Source of the DNA: a virus
DNA: 47,868 bases
IMG/VR virus record: IMGVR_UViG_3300046005_001324
Span: 1 to 47,868 of that record
Reading direction: 5' to 3' (one strand)
The notes below the pieces were generated by a model. That model had not been told where the DNA came from, made no database searches, and worked only from the letters and a program-made list of their open reading frames with translations. The position numbers and the translations under genes are program-made. Shown here piece after piece: positions 33,223-41,675 of the stretch. The stretch's first letter is position 1. Every line of letters begins with the position of its first letter.

Positions 33223-35265
33223 TCAACCAGAGGCAACAAATGATGCTTCCGAATCAACCCCTGCAACTAATTTTTTGATAATCGCATTTCGAGTGCCAGG
33301 AGTGATAGCAACAGTATCTGATGTATTATTAGGGTCTGCCATTTGAATAGTTGCCCATGCATCTACTGCAATTTTAGCTGCTTTTTGTTCAGCATCTCGT
33401 TTAAATCCTTCAGTTTGTTGAACATACAAAGCTTTCTGTCTACCAATAACACTATTATCATCAACATTTTCACTTTTAGTCTGTGCTTTTTCTGTAGCAA
33501 GTTTCTGCGTTAATAAGTCTTTCTCTGCCGATGTCTTTAATAGAGTAACCGTTAACACGTCTTTCTCTGTTTTAGTTTTTGCTTCATTTGCAATTATTAA
33601 ATCTTTCTCTGCAGATGCTTTCAATAGATTTACTGTTAATAAATCTTTCTCCGCTTGAAGCTTATCTTTATTGACATCTAAAATCCGGTTCTGTCTTTCA
33701 AGTACACCAGCTTGTTCTTCAGTATTAGGTATTAAATCACCTTTAGCATCGTACAGTCCTAAACCAATAGTTTGTTTTTTCTCTGATTCAGTTTTATAAC
33801 GAGAGAGGATGGTCTCTTGGGTAGCATGGTTAGTTTGCGCTTGCAATAATAACCCTTGAGTGAATAAATTTAACTCCTCAGCTTTCAGGTTTTCTTGCTG
33901 TTGTTGCGCTGTAATTGCTTGTTCAGTAGTTAACTTTGTCTGCGCTTCAATTTGTAATCCTTGGCTAAATAGATTGATCTCTTCTGCCTTTAGGTTTTCT
34001 TGTTGCTGTTTCGCATTCACAGTTTGTGCAGTAGTTAACTGTGTTTGTGCTTCAATCTGTAACCCCTGGCTAAATAAGTTCAGTTCTTCAGCTTTAAGGT
34101 TAGCCTGTTGCTGTACTGCAGTATTAGCTTGTTCATTAGTTAATCTGGTTTGAGCCTCAATCTGCACACCTTGACTAAATAGATTAAATTCCTCAGCTTT
34201 TAAATTAGCAACCTCTTGTTTAACTTTGTCCGACTGCTCAACTGTTAATGCAGTTTGTGCTTTAATTTGATTACCCTGACTAGTTAAATTTAATTCCTCA
34301 GCTATAAGGTTTAATGTTTGTTGTGCTGTGTGTGCATCTTGTTTCCCAATTAACCCTGTCTGAGCTTCAATCTGCAGCCCTTGTTTAACTAAATTATTAC
34401 CTTCTGTTGTTGTATTGATGGTTTCTTGTACTGTCTTTAACAGCTGTTGACTAGTCAATCCAGACTGATTAGTTGTTAAGTCTGTTTGTGCAATAATCTG
34501 TAATTTTTGTACTTCAATGTTTAGCTTTTCAGCTTTGAGGTTTTCAGTTTCTTGAGTTACTTTTGTTGCCTGGTTTGCGGTATGGACTGCCTGGTGCCCA
34601 ATTAATCCTGTCTGAGCTTCAATCTGGATCTTTTGAGCTTTTGTATTAAGTTCCTCAGTGGCAAGATTTTTAGCTTGTTGAACAGTTACAGAATATTGAG
34701 CGTCTAACTGAAGACCCTGTTTACTAATATTAGCTTTTTCTTCATTGATGTTTGCTGTTTGAGCAATAATCATATTTCGTTGCTGAACAGTATTTAATTC
34801 ATCTGAAACCAGATTAATTTTCTGTTGTATAGCAACACCTGTCTGAGCTTGAATATGCGCTATTTCAGCAGGTACCTTTAACTGATTTGCTTTAGAAATC
34901 TCTAACTCAGATCGTGCAATCTCAGCCTGTACGACAGCTAGAGCAATTTGAGCATCTATTTGTCTAATAGTTGCTTCAGTTTTTCTGGCTTCAATTTTAG
35001 CCATAATTAACTGCTGCTCTAAGATTTGAGCTTCTAATGCAGTTTTATCTTTCTGTAGTAAAAATTGAGTAGCAGTCGATAGAACAGACTGTAGAGACCC
35101 TAAATAAACAGTGGCATACTCTGGTCCTTTAATACGATTCTTTGCAAATTCAGCCTCTAGATGGACCTTATTTGCTTGCATTAAAATATCAAATATCCCT
35201 GTTCCAGTTAGGGCTGCAGTAGTTAAGTCACCTACTGTAATTGGAGTTATTGTGGTAGTAACCAT
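33223..35265 (-). CDS. Long coiled-coil repeat virion protein, ruler-like
   Basis: A 680-residue, almost wholly helical protein. Residues about 155-478 hold roughly ten units of 35 residues with the consensus NLKAEELNLFSQGLQIEAQT followed by LTTEQAxxAxQQQE. The last four are nearly identical and the first ones degenerate. A second set of about 18-residue repeats (LLKASAEKDL) lies near 540-620. Before the repeats is another long helix rich in Ala and Gln. It lies between the gene after the capsid and the membrane-segment protein. A tail or internal-core rod, or length-setting protein, is a reasonable inference. Slippage between repeats could change its length. Confidence 0.6.
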   Translation of the reverse strand: MVTTTITPITVGDLTTAALTGTGIFDILMQANKVHLEAEFAKNRIKGPEYATVYLGSLQSVLSTATQFLLQKDKTALEAQILEQQLIMAKIEARKTEATIRQIDAQIALAVVQAEIARSELEISKANQLKVPAEIAHIQAQTGVAIQQKINLVSDELNTVQQRNMIIAQTANINEEKANISKQGLQLDAQYSVTVQQAKNLATEELNTKAQKIQIEAQTGLIGHQAVHTANQATKVTQETENLKAEKLNIEVQKLQIIAQTDLTTNQSGLTSQQLLKTVQETINTTTEGNNLVKQGLQIEAQTGLIGKQDAHTAQQTLNLIAEELNLTSQGNQIKAQTALTVEQSDKVKQEVANLKAEEFNLFSQGVQIEAQTRLTNEQANTAVQQQANLKAEELNLFSQGLQIEAQTQLTTAQTVNAKQQQENLKAEEINLFSQGLQIEAQTKLTTEQAITAQQQQENLKAEELNLFTQGLLLQAQTNHATQETILSRYKTESEKKQTIGLGLYDAKGDLIPNTEEQAGVLERQNRILDVNKDKLQAEKDLLTVNLLKASAEKDLIIANEAKTKTEKDVLTVTLLKTSAEKDLLTQKLATEKAQTKSENVDDNSVIGRQKALYVQQTEGFKRDAEQKAAKIAVDAWATIQMADPNNTSDTVAITPGTRNAIIKKLVAGVDSEASFVASG
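33830..34800 (-). repeat. About nine to ten 105-nt coding repeats
   Basis: In-frame tandem repeats of 105 nt encode the 35-residue coiled-coil units of the 680-residue protein. The copies between about 33840 and 34200 are most alike at DNA level, which suggests recent duplication, and they decay toward 34800. Confidence 0.65.
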
Positions 35266-35286
35266 TTATTTTGGGTCTCCGAAAGA

Positions 35287-35835
35287 TTAGTCTTCTAATG
35301 ATTTAGTAGCAGCCTGACGTGCAGCTAATTTAGCTAATTCATCTGGTGTTAAAGCAGGCATATACTCAATTGCAAATTCTTTAATTTGCTTACCTCTACG
35401 AGTTGTATTACCACGTGAATCAGTTGTAGAAGTAAATACTTGGCACATACGTTCTTCCATCATATTTAATAAAATTTGAGGAACATGCCAGCCATCTTCA
35501 GTGTTGAATGGTACATAGTTTTTCACAGTACCAATCACTGAATTACCTGCTGATAAGATTTCACCTTGCCATTCTTTTTTTGCTGGATTCATACAGGTAA
35601 TACGCACACGAACTAAACGAAGACATTCTTCTTTAATTCTACGTTTCATTTGTTGCTCTGATTCTTCTACAGCTACAGGAGTTTCTGCTACTTCTTCAGT
35701 CATATGTGCTAAGACTTTCTCTCTTAACTTGTCTAATTTAATTGATGGGTGATATGAAATCCCAAGCATATCTGCTCTGGTTTTCAAGCTTGCTAATTCA
35801 TCCTGTACTACTTCTGTGTTTTCTTCAATATCCAT
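35287..35835 (-). CDS. Virion operon protein after the capsid gene, function unknown
   Basis: A 182-residue protein starting MDIEENTEVVQDELASLK. A SAP-like or helical N-terminus (RADMLGISYHPSIKLDKLREKVLAHM) is followed by a conserved-looking core (RIKEECLRLVRVRITCMNPAKKEW, VPQILLNMMEERMCQVF) and a C-terminal helix. The longer frame from 35889 reads through the terminator just after the capsid gene; the ATG at 35835 with GAGA upstream is the better start. It corresponds in position to N4 gp55. The core with an MCP-adjacent position suggests a head or neck component. Confidence 0.6.
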   Translation of the reverse strand: MDIEENTEVVQDELASLKTRADMLGISYHPSIKLDKLREKVLAHMTEEVAETPVAVEESEQQMKRRIKEECLRLVRVRITCMNPAKKEWQGEILSAGNSVIGTVKNYVPFNTEDGWHVPQILLNMMEERMCQVFTSTTDSRGNTTRRGKQIKEFAIEYMPALTPDELAKLAARQAATKSLED

Positions 35836-35857
35836 AATATTCTCAATAAATTTGGTT

Positions 35858-35886
35858 AAAAAAATAGGGGTGAAATTAATCACCCC
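35858..35886 (-). terminator. Intrinsic terminator directly after the major capsid gene
   Basis: On the minus strand, arms GGGGTGA and TCACCCC with a 6-nt loop are followed by TATTTTTTT. It starts 12 nt after the capsid stop. It would produce a capsid-rich transcript and reduce the downstream genes, and it overlaps the upstream alternative start of the next gene. Confidence 0.85.
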
Positions 35887-35898
35887 CATCTATTCAGC

Positions 35899-37311
35899 TT
35901 ATAAAGTTGCTGATGTGAGGATTAAGCCAAGGCGTTCAGAACGTAATGCCATAAACCCATACCACCATTTAATCGATGTGAACCCTGTTTCACCATAAGG
36001 ATCAAAACGATCTGCTGTAGCTTCACCTGGTGCTTTGTGTGTGATTTTAAATTTCACTGATTTACCATCAGTTTGGAAACCAATAGTAGTGAAAGATTCA
36101 TCACCAACTACTAAGATAGGGAATACGTCATAGCGTTCACCTGTTTCATAGTGAGTAGTTGTACCAGATGCATCAGCACCTGCACCAGCCCATCTTTGCA
36201 TCTCAGGAACAACCACAAAACGGAATGCATCGATAGAACCAATCTCACCATGAATTGCAGTACCAGCATCTGCATACTGATGTACTGGAATAAATGCAGG
36301 TAAGTTGTGTAAGTCTTTCATAGCTTTGAATGTAGGAATCAATTCAGAACCAATGTAAGCAATACGACCACCCATAATTGTACGGGTATCAACCATACGT
36401 GAACCAGCAATAACTTTAGTTGATTTAGGTGTACGGTTGTTATCTAAATCAATAGATAAACGCATTAAATCACCATAGGTTACTGTAGTAGCACCAATAG
36501 TTGCTTTTGATGTCGCTGTACCAGCATATCGAATTGTACCTGCGTTATTCAATAAATCTACTTGTAAAGCTGCTTCAGTGATTTGGTTTGCACCTTTCAA
36601 CATTTCAGAGTTAAGGTGTTGTGCCAATTCAGAATCTGTATCGAAATCTAAAGAGTCTTGTGTGTATTCATCGAAGAAGCCGAATTTTTCAAATGTGCCT
36701 TCTAACTCGATACGTTTAAAGCCTACACGGTTAACACGACCACCTGTTTCAGATACTGCAGGTAATTTACCTGAGATTGAACCAACGTCTTTTGCTGAAC
36801 CATACAAGTTACCAGATCCTTGCTGTTTTTTCGCACCAATGTTCAATGCAATAATTGTATTAGCTTTAGCTTCGGTATTAACTTTAAAGGTCAATGGACC
36901 AGTAACTGTTACATTCGCAAAACCAGTACCACCTGAATCAGCAGCACCTGCAGCAGCAGTTGTACCACCTGTATTTGCATTGATTGCAGTTACCGCAGCA
37001 GCAGCTGAAGCATTAGCAATAGCAATAATTGCACGAGGTAGAGTGACATAAAAGTCTGTAGTAGCGATAGTAACACCAGCAGCATCAATACCTTGATCGT
37101 TTAAGTTACGATCATCCAACAAAGGTAAGTAATGATATCTACGGATTTTTTGACCCATGTTTTTAGGCATGGAAACCGTATCTGCTAATTGACCAAAATA
37201 TGCTTCTTTAGCAATCTCAATTAAAGCTTTCTTTTGGAAGTAGAAGTTGTTGATTTGTACACCAACTGATGAAGCTGATCCATTAATAGGATCATTATAC
37301 TGACGTGCCAT
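35899..37311 (-). CDS. Major capsid protein, N4-gp56 family
   Basis: A 470-residue protein whose N-terminal third is highly characteristic of the N4-gp56 capsid family: VQINNFYFQKKALIEIAKEA, YFGQLADTVSMPKNMGQKI, RRYHYLPLLDDRNLNDQGID. An Ala/Gly/Thr-rich stretch at 95-125 and the segment RIELEGTFEKFGFFDEYTQD precede a C-terminal half with the HK97-like texture TTIGFQTDGKSVKFKITHKAPGE. RBS AGGAAA lies nine bases upstream. It follows the scaffold gene after 14 bp and is followed by a strong terminator, as expected for the most abundant virion protein. Confidence 0.92.
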   Translation of the reverse strand: MARQYNDPINGSASSVGVQINNFYFQKKALIEIAKEAYFGQLADTVSMPKNMGQKIRRYHYLPLLDDRNLNDQGIDAAGVTIATTDFYVTLPRAIIAIANASAAAAVTAINANTGGTTAAAGAADSGGTGFANVTVTGPLTFKVNTEAKANTIIALNIGAKKQQGSGNLYGSAKDVGSISGKLPAVSETGGRVNRVGFKRIELEGTFEKFGFFDEYTQDSLDFDTDSELAQHLNSEMLKGANQITEAALQVDLLNNAGTIRYAGTATSKATIGATTVTYGDLMRLSIDLDNNRTPKSTKVIAGSRMVDTRTIMGGRIAYIGSELIPTFKAMKDLHNLPAFIPVHQYADAGTAIHGEIGSIDAFRFVVVPEMQRWAGAGADASGTTTHYETGERYDVFPILVVGDESFTTIGFQTDGKSVKFKITHKAPGEATADRFDPYGETGFTSIKWWYGFMALRSERLGLILTSATL

Positions 37312-37325
37312 TTTTTAATTTCCTG

Positions 37326-38399
37326 TTAAATAAATTGTGATGCGGACATTTTATTAAATTCTTCATCTGACATAGATAAAGGATTAAATTCATTTTTAGC
37401 TACTACTTTTGCAGCAGCAGGAGTAGAACTAGCAGCTCTACGTTTTTCTTTCAATTGTGCATCATCAGCTTTAGGTTTCGGTTGTACTTTTACTGGAGCA
37501 GTTGGTTGTTGATTTCCAATATGGTTGAATCCACCACGTGCTTGAATAGCATCACCAATTTTACGATAAGCATCGATGTCTGACATCCCATTCAGTCTTC
37601 CAAACATTTTTTCACGTTCAACTTCAGCGTTAATAATGTCATAAATACCAGAGGCCATGTGGTCATTTATAACTTTAATTAATTGAGGTTGGGTAGCTAC
37701 AGTGTTTCGACTAGAGTTGTCCCATGATTTACCTACAACTTCTAAAGTTCGAGAGTATGTAGGAGTTTCTTTAAGTTCTTCAAGAACTAAATCTAATTCT
37801 AGAGATTGATCATCAATTGCTCTATTTGTAGGTTGATAAGCATTTGCTTTCTCTTCATTGAGGTCAAATGGATCAATCCCACTATCTTTAATCAACTTAG
37901 TAATTGCATCTGGATTTCTTTTATCAAGATCAATTAAGAAGTTTAATTTTGATTCATCTAAGAGATTATTACTCTCTAAGAGTTTTAAGACTTTAAGGTT
38001 AGGTTTTAACCCTGCCATCTTTTTATTATAGTTTGCACCCATTTGCATGAGTGAAATAGCATCTTCTACTGACTGAACTTGTACTTCTTTACCATTAGCC
38101 TTAAAAGGTTTTAAGATCTGTTCGTATGCTGCTTTATAATCAATCTGATCAGTAGCTTCCTCTTGAGTATCTGATTTAGATTCTTCAGATTGAGTTTCAG
38201 ATGAATCTTCATAAGTATCTTCTTCTGCTTGAGTTTCATCTTCAGGAGTAGGTGCATCTTCTTCTTCATTCGTAGAACTTTCTTCTTGTTCTACTGGTTC
38301 CTCATAAGGAGGTGAAGCTAAGAAATCTTCATCTGACATGTCTAAAGGATTAACTTCTGTTTGATCCTCTTGTGTTTCTAACTCTTGTTCAACACTCAT
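37326..38399 (-). CDS. Scaffolding protein candidate
   Basis: A 357-residue protein. The first 100 residues are very acidic and low in complexity (EEEDAPTPEDETQAEEDTYE), and the rest is helical with a basic patch near 310-335 (QPKPKADDAQLKEKRRAA), the usual polarity of phage scaffolds. The motif NPLxMSDExF occurs twice, near the N-terminus (NPLDMSDEDF) and at the C-terminus (NPLSMSDEEF). It lies directly upstream of the capsid gene and overlaps the previous gene by 4 bp. GGAG precedes the ATG. Assigned by composition and place; N4 gp57 is the likely counterpart. Confidence 0.75.
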   Translation of the reverse strand: MSVEQELETQEDQTEVNPLDMSDEDFLASPPYEEPVEQEESSTNEEEDAPTPEDETQAEEDTYEDSSETQSEESKSDTQEEATDQIDYKAAYEQILKPFKANGKEVQVQSVEDAISLMQMGANYNKKMAGLKPNLKVLKLLESNNLLDESKLNFLIDLDKRNPDAITKLIKDSGIDPFDLNEEKANAYQPTNRAIDDQSLELDLVLEELKETPTYSRTLEVVGKSWDNSSRNTVATQPQLIKVINDHMASGIYDIINAEVEREKMFGRLNGMSDIDAYRKIGDAIQARGGFNHIGNQQPTAPVKVQPKPKADDAQLKEKRRAASSTPAAAKVVAKNEFNPLSMSDEEFNKMSASQFI

Positions 38400-38740
38400 T
38401 CTTCATCTCCTGCAGCATATAACTCAGCTAATTGATCAGCTGAATCTTCAAGAGTTCTTCGTGCCATATTAGCTCTAAGAATGATAGTGTCTAAATAAGA
38501 ACTCAATCCACCGATAGCATCCATTTGAGCAATAATACTATCTTGTGCCTCTTTAGATTGCATACTTGGATCTGCTTTTAAATGAACAAGTCTAATAGCT
38601 TCTTGTTCAAAAAAACCTTTAACGATTACAGTATTAAAATCTTTGTTCTTTTTAAGTCTTTCAAGCGTGTTACCGAGATTCACTATTGTAGTTGCTGTTG
38701 CAACATCTCGTTCAATTGCTTCAATGTATTGTGATGTCAT
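38396..38740 (-). CDS. Small head protein between portal and scaffold
   Basis: A 114-residue helical protein (MTSQYIEAIERDVATATTIV...LAELYAAGDEE) with the segment FFEQEAIRLVHLKADPSMQS, which recurs in small proteins encoded between portal and scaffold in many podophages. No catalytic motif is seen. It overlaps the scaffold start by 4 bp (ATGA) and lies 53 bp after the portal gene. It is a probable head-assembly factor, equivalent in place to N4 gp58. Confidence 0.6.
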   Translation of the reverse strand: MTSQYIEAIERDVATATTIVNLGNTLERLKKNKDFNTVIVKGFFEQEAIRLVHLKADPSMQSKEAQDSIIAQMDAIGGLSSYLDTIILRANMARRTLEDSADQLAELYAAGDEE

Positions 38741-38793
38741 ATTTATTATTTGCTTTAAATAAGATTAATAAAAATTAAGGAGACTAAGTTATA

Positions 38794-40968
38794 TCAGTCT
38801 TTATCCTTATTGGTCAAATATTCTTTCAAGAAGTCCTTGTTATCTTTAGACTCCTTATAGGCTAAATCATTTTGTTGTTTAGTCAAATCAGCTGAGGCTT
38901 TTACCCCATGCAATTCTTTCTCTCTGGCTTGCTTAACACCTGACTCTTGTTCTAAGAACTCTAAGTTTTTAAGATCAGTATCCGATTTCAAGTGACCTTG
39001 TTTGACTACTTCAGTTCCAGCTTTAGAACTCTTCAATCCAATGTCAGCTAAATTCTCTTGTGCTTTAGATTTCAGTAATTCAATATCTGCCTGTAACTTC
39101 ATCATCTCAAGCTGTTTCATTTGCTCTTGATATGGATCAGGCTGTGGTTGGAAGTTAATAATTTTCTGTGCTAAATCAGGCATTTTACGTAATCTAGCAA
39201 TATCACTAAGAATAATCTTAGATAGTTCAGGATCCATATTAGGACCTACTGTTTGAAGCATAAATGCTAACTGCTCAGCCTTATTATTATCTTCTTCAGC
39301 AGTAGAAATGGTTAAAGTTAGATCGAAATTACCCGGTAAATCATCACGTCTAATCGTAACAAATTGCTCATTAGTAACACGTATTACCTCTTCCTCAGAT
39401 AAGAAAACAGCATTCATGCTAATGAGCTTTCTCCCCATCTTAATGATGCCATTTGATAATCTGCGTAAGATTCCTAATTCTCTTTTAGACGCTGCATCTA
39501 ATGCACCCCTAATTCCTACAGCAACATCACCTAGTGCACTAGAAGACATACCCTGTGCCCATGATTTAACACCAGTCATTGATTCAGCTTCCATATTCTG
39601 AACCTGTAACATGAATTGAGCTGAGTTAGGAATCTCTGGGAATACGTGCATATGCACACCCTGTCTAGGATCAACATTAGAGTTGAATTCATAATCTTTA
39701 CCAGATTCAAATTTCTTACGATTTACGGAATCCAGCATATCTTTACGAATACCTGTCTGACCATTAGCGGATTTCCCAAGAATATCAATCATACCCCTAG
39801 TAACAGCACCAATAACTTTTTGATTATCTTCTAATAAAGCACCATCAGGTTCACCATAGTTATCCTTACGAACAGGTAAATAGTGTTCTAAGATGAAAGG
39901 TAATTTTTTATCAGGAAATGGGGATTCTTCCATACGAATCAGAACATCACCTACCCACTCAGCTACAATAGAGGTAACATTTCCACTACCATCCACATCA
40001 ACTTTACCCCAATACTGATATACAACAAATTTCTTTCTAGCATCATCTTTAAAATTGAAATTCTGTTCTGCTTCCCTAGCACTATGATCAGGTGAAGCCA
40101 GTACTGATACATTATCAATATTGATCTTATCCAAATTCTGATATTTCTTACCATCTTTCTTTAACAAGTATTTACTGGTTTCATAACTCTTGATAATGAA
40201 GTTAGCTTTATCAATATCACCCTGAGCTGTAGGATCAATCATAATATTTCGATAATCACATACCTCAAGTGTAGGACGATTCACAATTGTTTTAGTCTTA
40301 GTCTGCATAGTTGCAGTACCTAAGTTCACTGGTTCAATTGGTTGCCCTGATTGCACACTCATCTCATGGGCTTGCTTTAATTCATCTGGGATATCAGTTT
40401 GAAACTGACTAGGAGATAGCTGTTTCATTTCAGCTAATTGTTGATGAAGTTCTGCTAACTGGGGATTTACTACAAATTCAAAATCAGGTACTAACTCTTC
40501 ATAAGTTTCTTCTTGAAATTCCCAACCTAATTGAACAATCACTGTACCTTCATCTACAGCAGTACGTACATACTCATCAATAAACCTAATTTTATCAATC
40601 TGGGTATTTAACTGATAATTAAGCAATAACTCATTCTGTCTTGCTGCATTTTTATCTTCCCAGGTTACAGGATTTACATTAAATACATCAGTAGTAGATA
40701 AAAACGGTTCCGATAGAGCAGCATATCGCCATTCTGCTTGCTTTCTAATCAGTTTAGGTTGAATTGTTGATTGATTAGCAGGGAGTTTTAATGAGGCTTT
40801 CCCTGTCATATTCATATTATCCAACCATGCAGAGATCTTCTCTACACGACCTGTATGAATGGCCCTAGCTTCTTGTTGATCTTGCTTTAATTCTCTTAAT
40901 TTAGGTGGTTTAGTCCAACTCTCAGGTACCTTAATATCTTGTTGTTCTTCGATTGGTTTATTTGTCAT
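38794..40968 (-). CDS. Portal protein
   Basis: A 724-residue protein. The first 170 residues include RKQAEWRYAALSEPFLSTTDVF and a DEGTVIVQLGWEF segment typical of portal wing regions; the middle has DYRNIMIDPTAQGDIDKANF and the later PDGALLEDNQKVIGAVTRGMID; the C-terminal 120 residues form a long Lys/Glu/Gln coiled coil. Length and position agree with N4 gp59 (about 760). The ATG at 40968 is preferred to an upstream TTG at 40980, because GGA is at the right distance. It is transcribed after the terminase and adaptor genes. Confidence 0.85.
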   Translation of the reverse strand: MTNKPIEEQQDIKVPESWTKPPKLRELKQDQQEARAIHTGRVEKISAWLDNMNMTGKASLKLPANQSTIQPKLIRKQAEWRYAALSEPFLSTTDVFNVNPVTWEDKNAARQNELLLNYQLNTQIDKIRFIDEYVRTAVDEGTVIVQLGWEFQEETYEELVPDFEFVVNPQLAELHQQLAEMKQLSPSQFQTDIPDELKQAHEMSVQSGQPIEPVNLGTATMQTKTKTIVNRPTLEVCDYRNIMIDPTAQGDIDKANFIIKSYETSKYLLKKDGKKYQNLDKINIDNVSVLASPDHSAREAEQNFNFKDDARKKFVVYQYWGKVDVDGSGNVTSIVAEWVGDVLIRMEESPFPDKKLPFILEHYLPVRKDNYGEPDGALLEDNQKVIGAVTRGMIDILGKSANGQTGIRKDMLDSVNRKKFESGKDYEFNSNVDPRQGVHMHVFPEIPNSAQFMLQVQNMEAESMTGVKSWAQGMSSSALGDVAVGIRGALDAASKRELGILRRLSNGIIKMGRKLISMNAVFLSEEEVIRVTNEQFVTIRRDDLPGNFDLTLTISTAEEDNNKAEQLAFMLQTVGPNMDPELSKIILSDIARLRKMPDLAQKIINFQPQPDPYQEQMKQLEMMKLQADIELLKSKAQENLADIGLKSSKAGTEVVKQGHLKSDTDLKNLEFLEQESGVKQAREKELHGVKASADLTKQQNDLAYKESKDNKDFLKEYLTNKDKD

Positions 40969-41001
40969 AACTGATTCCAAAATATGTAATTAATACTTTC
41001 A

Positions 41002-41655
41002 TTATACCCACCCACCTAACTGAATTCGAGGAACTTCTCTTGATGGAGCTGCTTGAGGATTCCAATCTGTTAATTGTTTACAGGCTGCCTCATATTTTTG
41101 GAGATATTGCATACTAGCTAAGCCCTCAAACTGTCCTGAACCAGTAGAAGATAATAACCTTGCAGCAACGAAGTACAATAAAGGTTCAATATATGAGTCA
41201 GGTAATTCAATTGTTAACGTATCTACGTCTACATACCCATCTTCTGCCATTAATTTAGGATGATTAGCACGATAAATAACAGTAAGACTTTCATGTTTGG
41301 CTATCTCAGTTAAAAATGAACTGATAACTAAGGTACGATCACTAGTGGTACTGCATCCTTGTGGGTCATCTGGATCATTTAAGCTAATTTCTACACCAGT
41401 TGGACTAATAATACGCTCAATCTTCATCACATCTGGCTGCGTCAGAGGATAAATTAATTGTCCTGAAACCAGTGGTAATACTAACGAGGATTCTTTTAAT
41501 TTAAATCGTTTGTATAAAGCGGTCATCCCTAAATTAATATGGGGTAATACCTTAGCCATATTAGAATCATCAATAATTCCTGCTTCCCCTCCTCCAATAC
41601 TAAGCTGTGCTAGTTCACCGAAGGTTAATAAATCAAATATTTCTTGTAATGTCAT
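41002..41655 (-). CDS. Head-tail adaptor-like protein
   Basis: A 217-residue protein. It starts MTLQEIFDLLTFGELAQLSIGGGEA, and the rest (HINLGMTALYKRFKLKESSLVL, ELPDSYIEPLLYFVAARLLSS) has the look of small head-tail adaptor or connector proteins that lie between terminase and portal. N4 gp67 is the positional counterpart. The end (VPRIQLGGWV) is compact. GTGAGAAT precedes the ATG, and the gene is 20 bp from the terminase stop. Function is by context and fold type. Confidence 0.6.
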   Translation of the reverse strand: MTLQEIFDLLTFGELAQLSIGGGEAGIIDDSNMAKVLPHINLGMTALYKRFKLKESSLVLPLVSGQLIYPLTQPDVMKIERIISPTGVEISLNDPDDPQGCSTTSDRTLVISSFLTEIAKHESLTVIYRANHPKLMAEDGYVDVDTLTIELPDSYIEPLLYFVAARLLSSTGSGQFEGLASMQYLQKYEAACKQLTDWNPQAAPSREVPRIQLGGWV

Positions 41656-41675
41656 AGGTAATTCTCACTTAAGGA

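Noticed and set aside
33830-34800. Regular 105-nt repeats considered as a CRISPR-like array
   Set aside because: Repeats are in-frame, adjacent, degenerate and coding for a coiled coil, without spacers.
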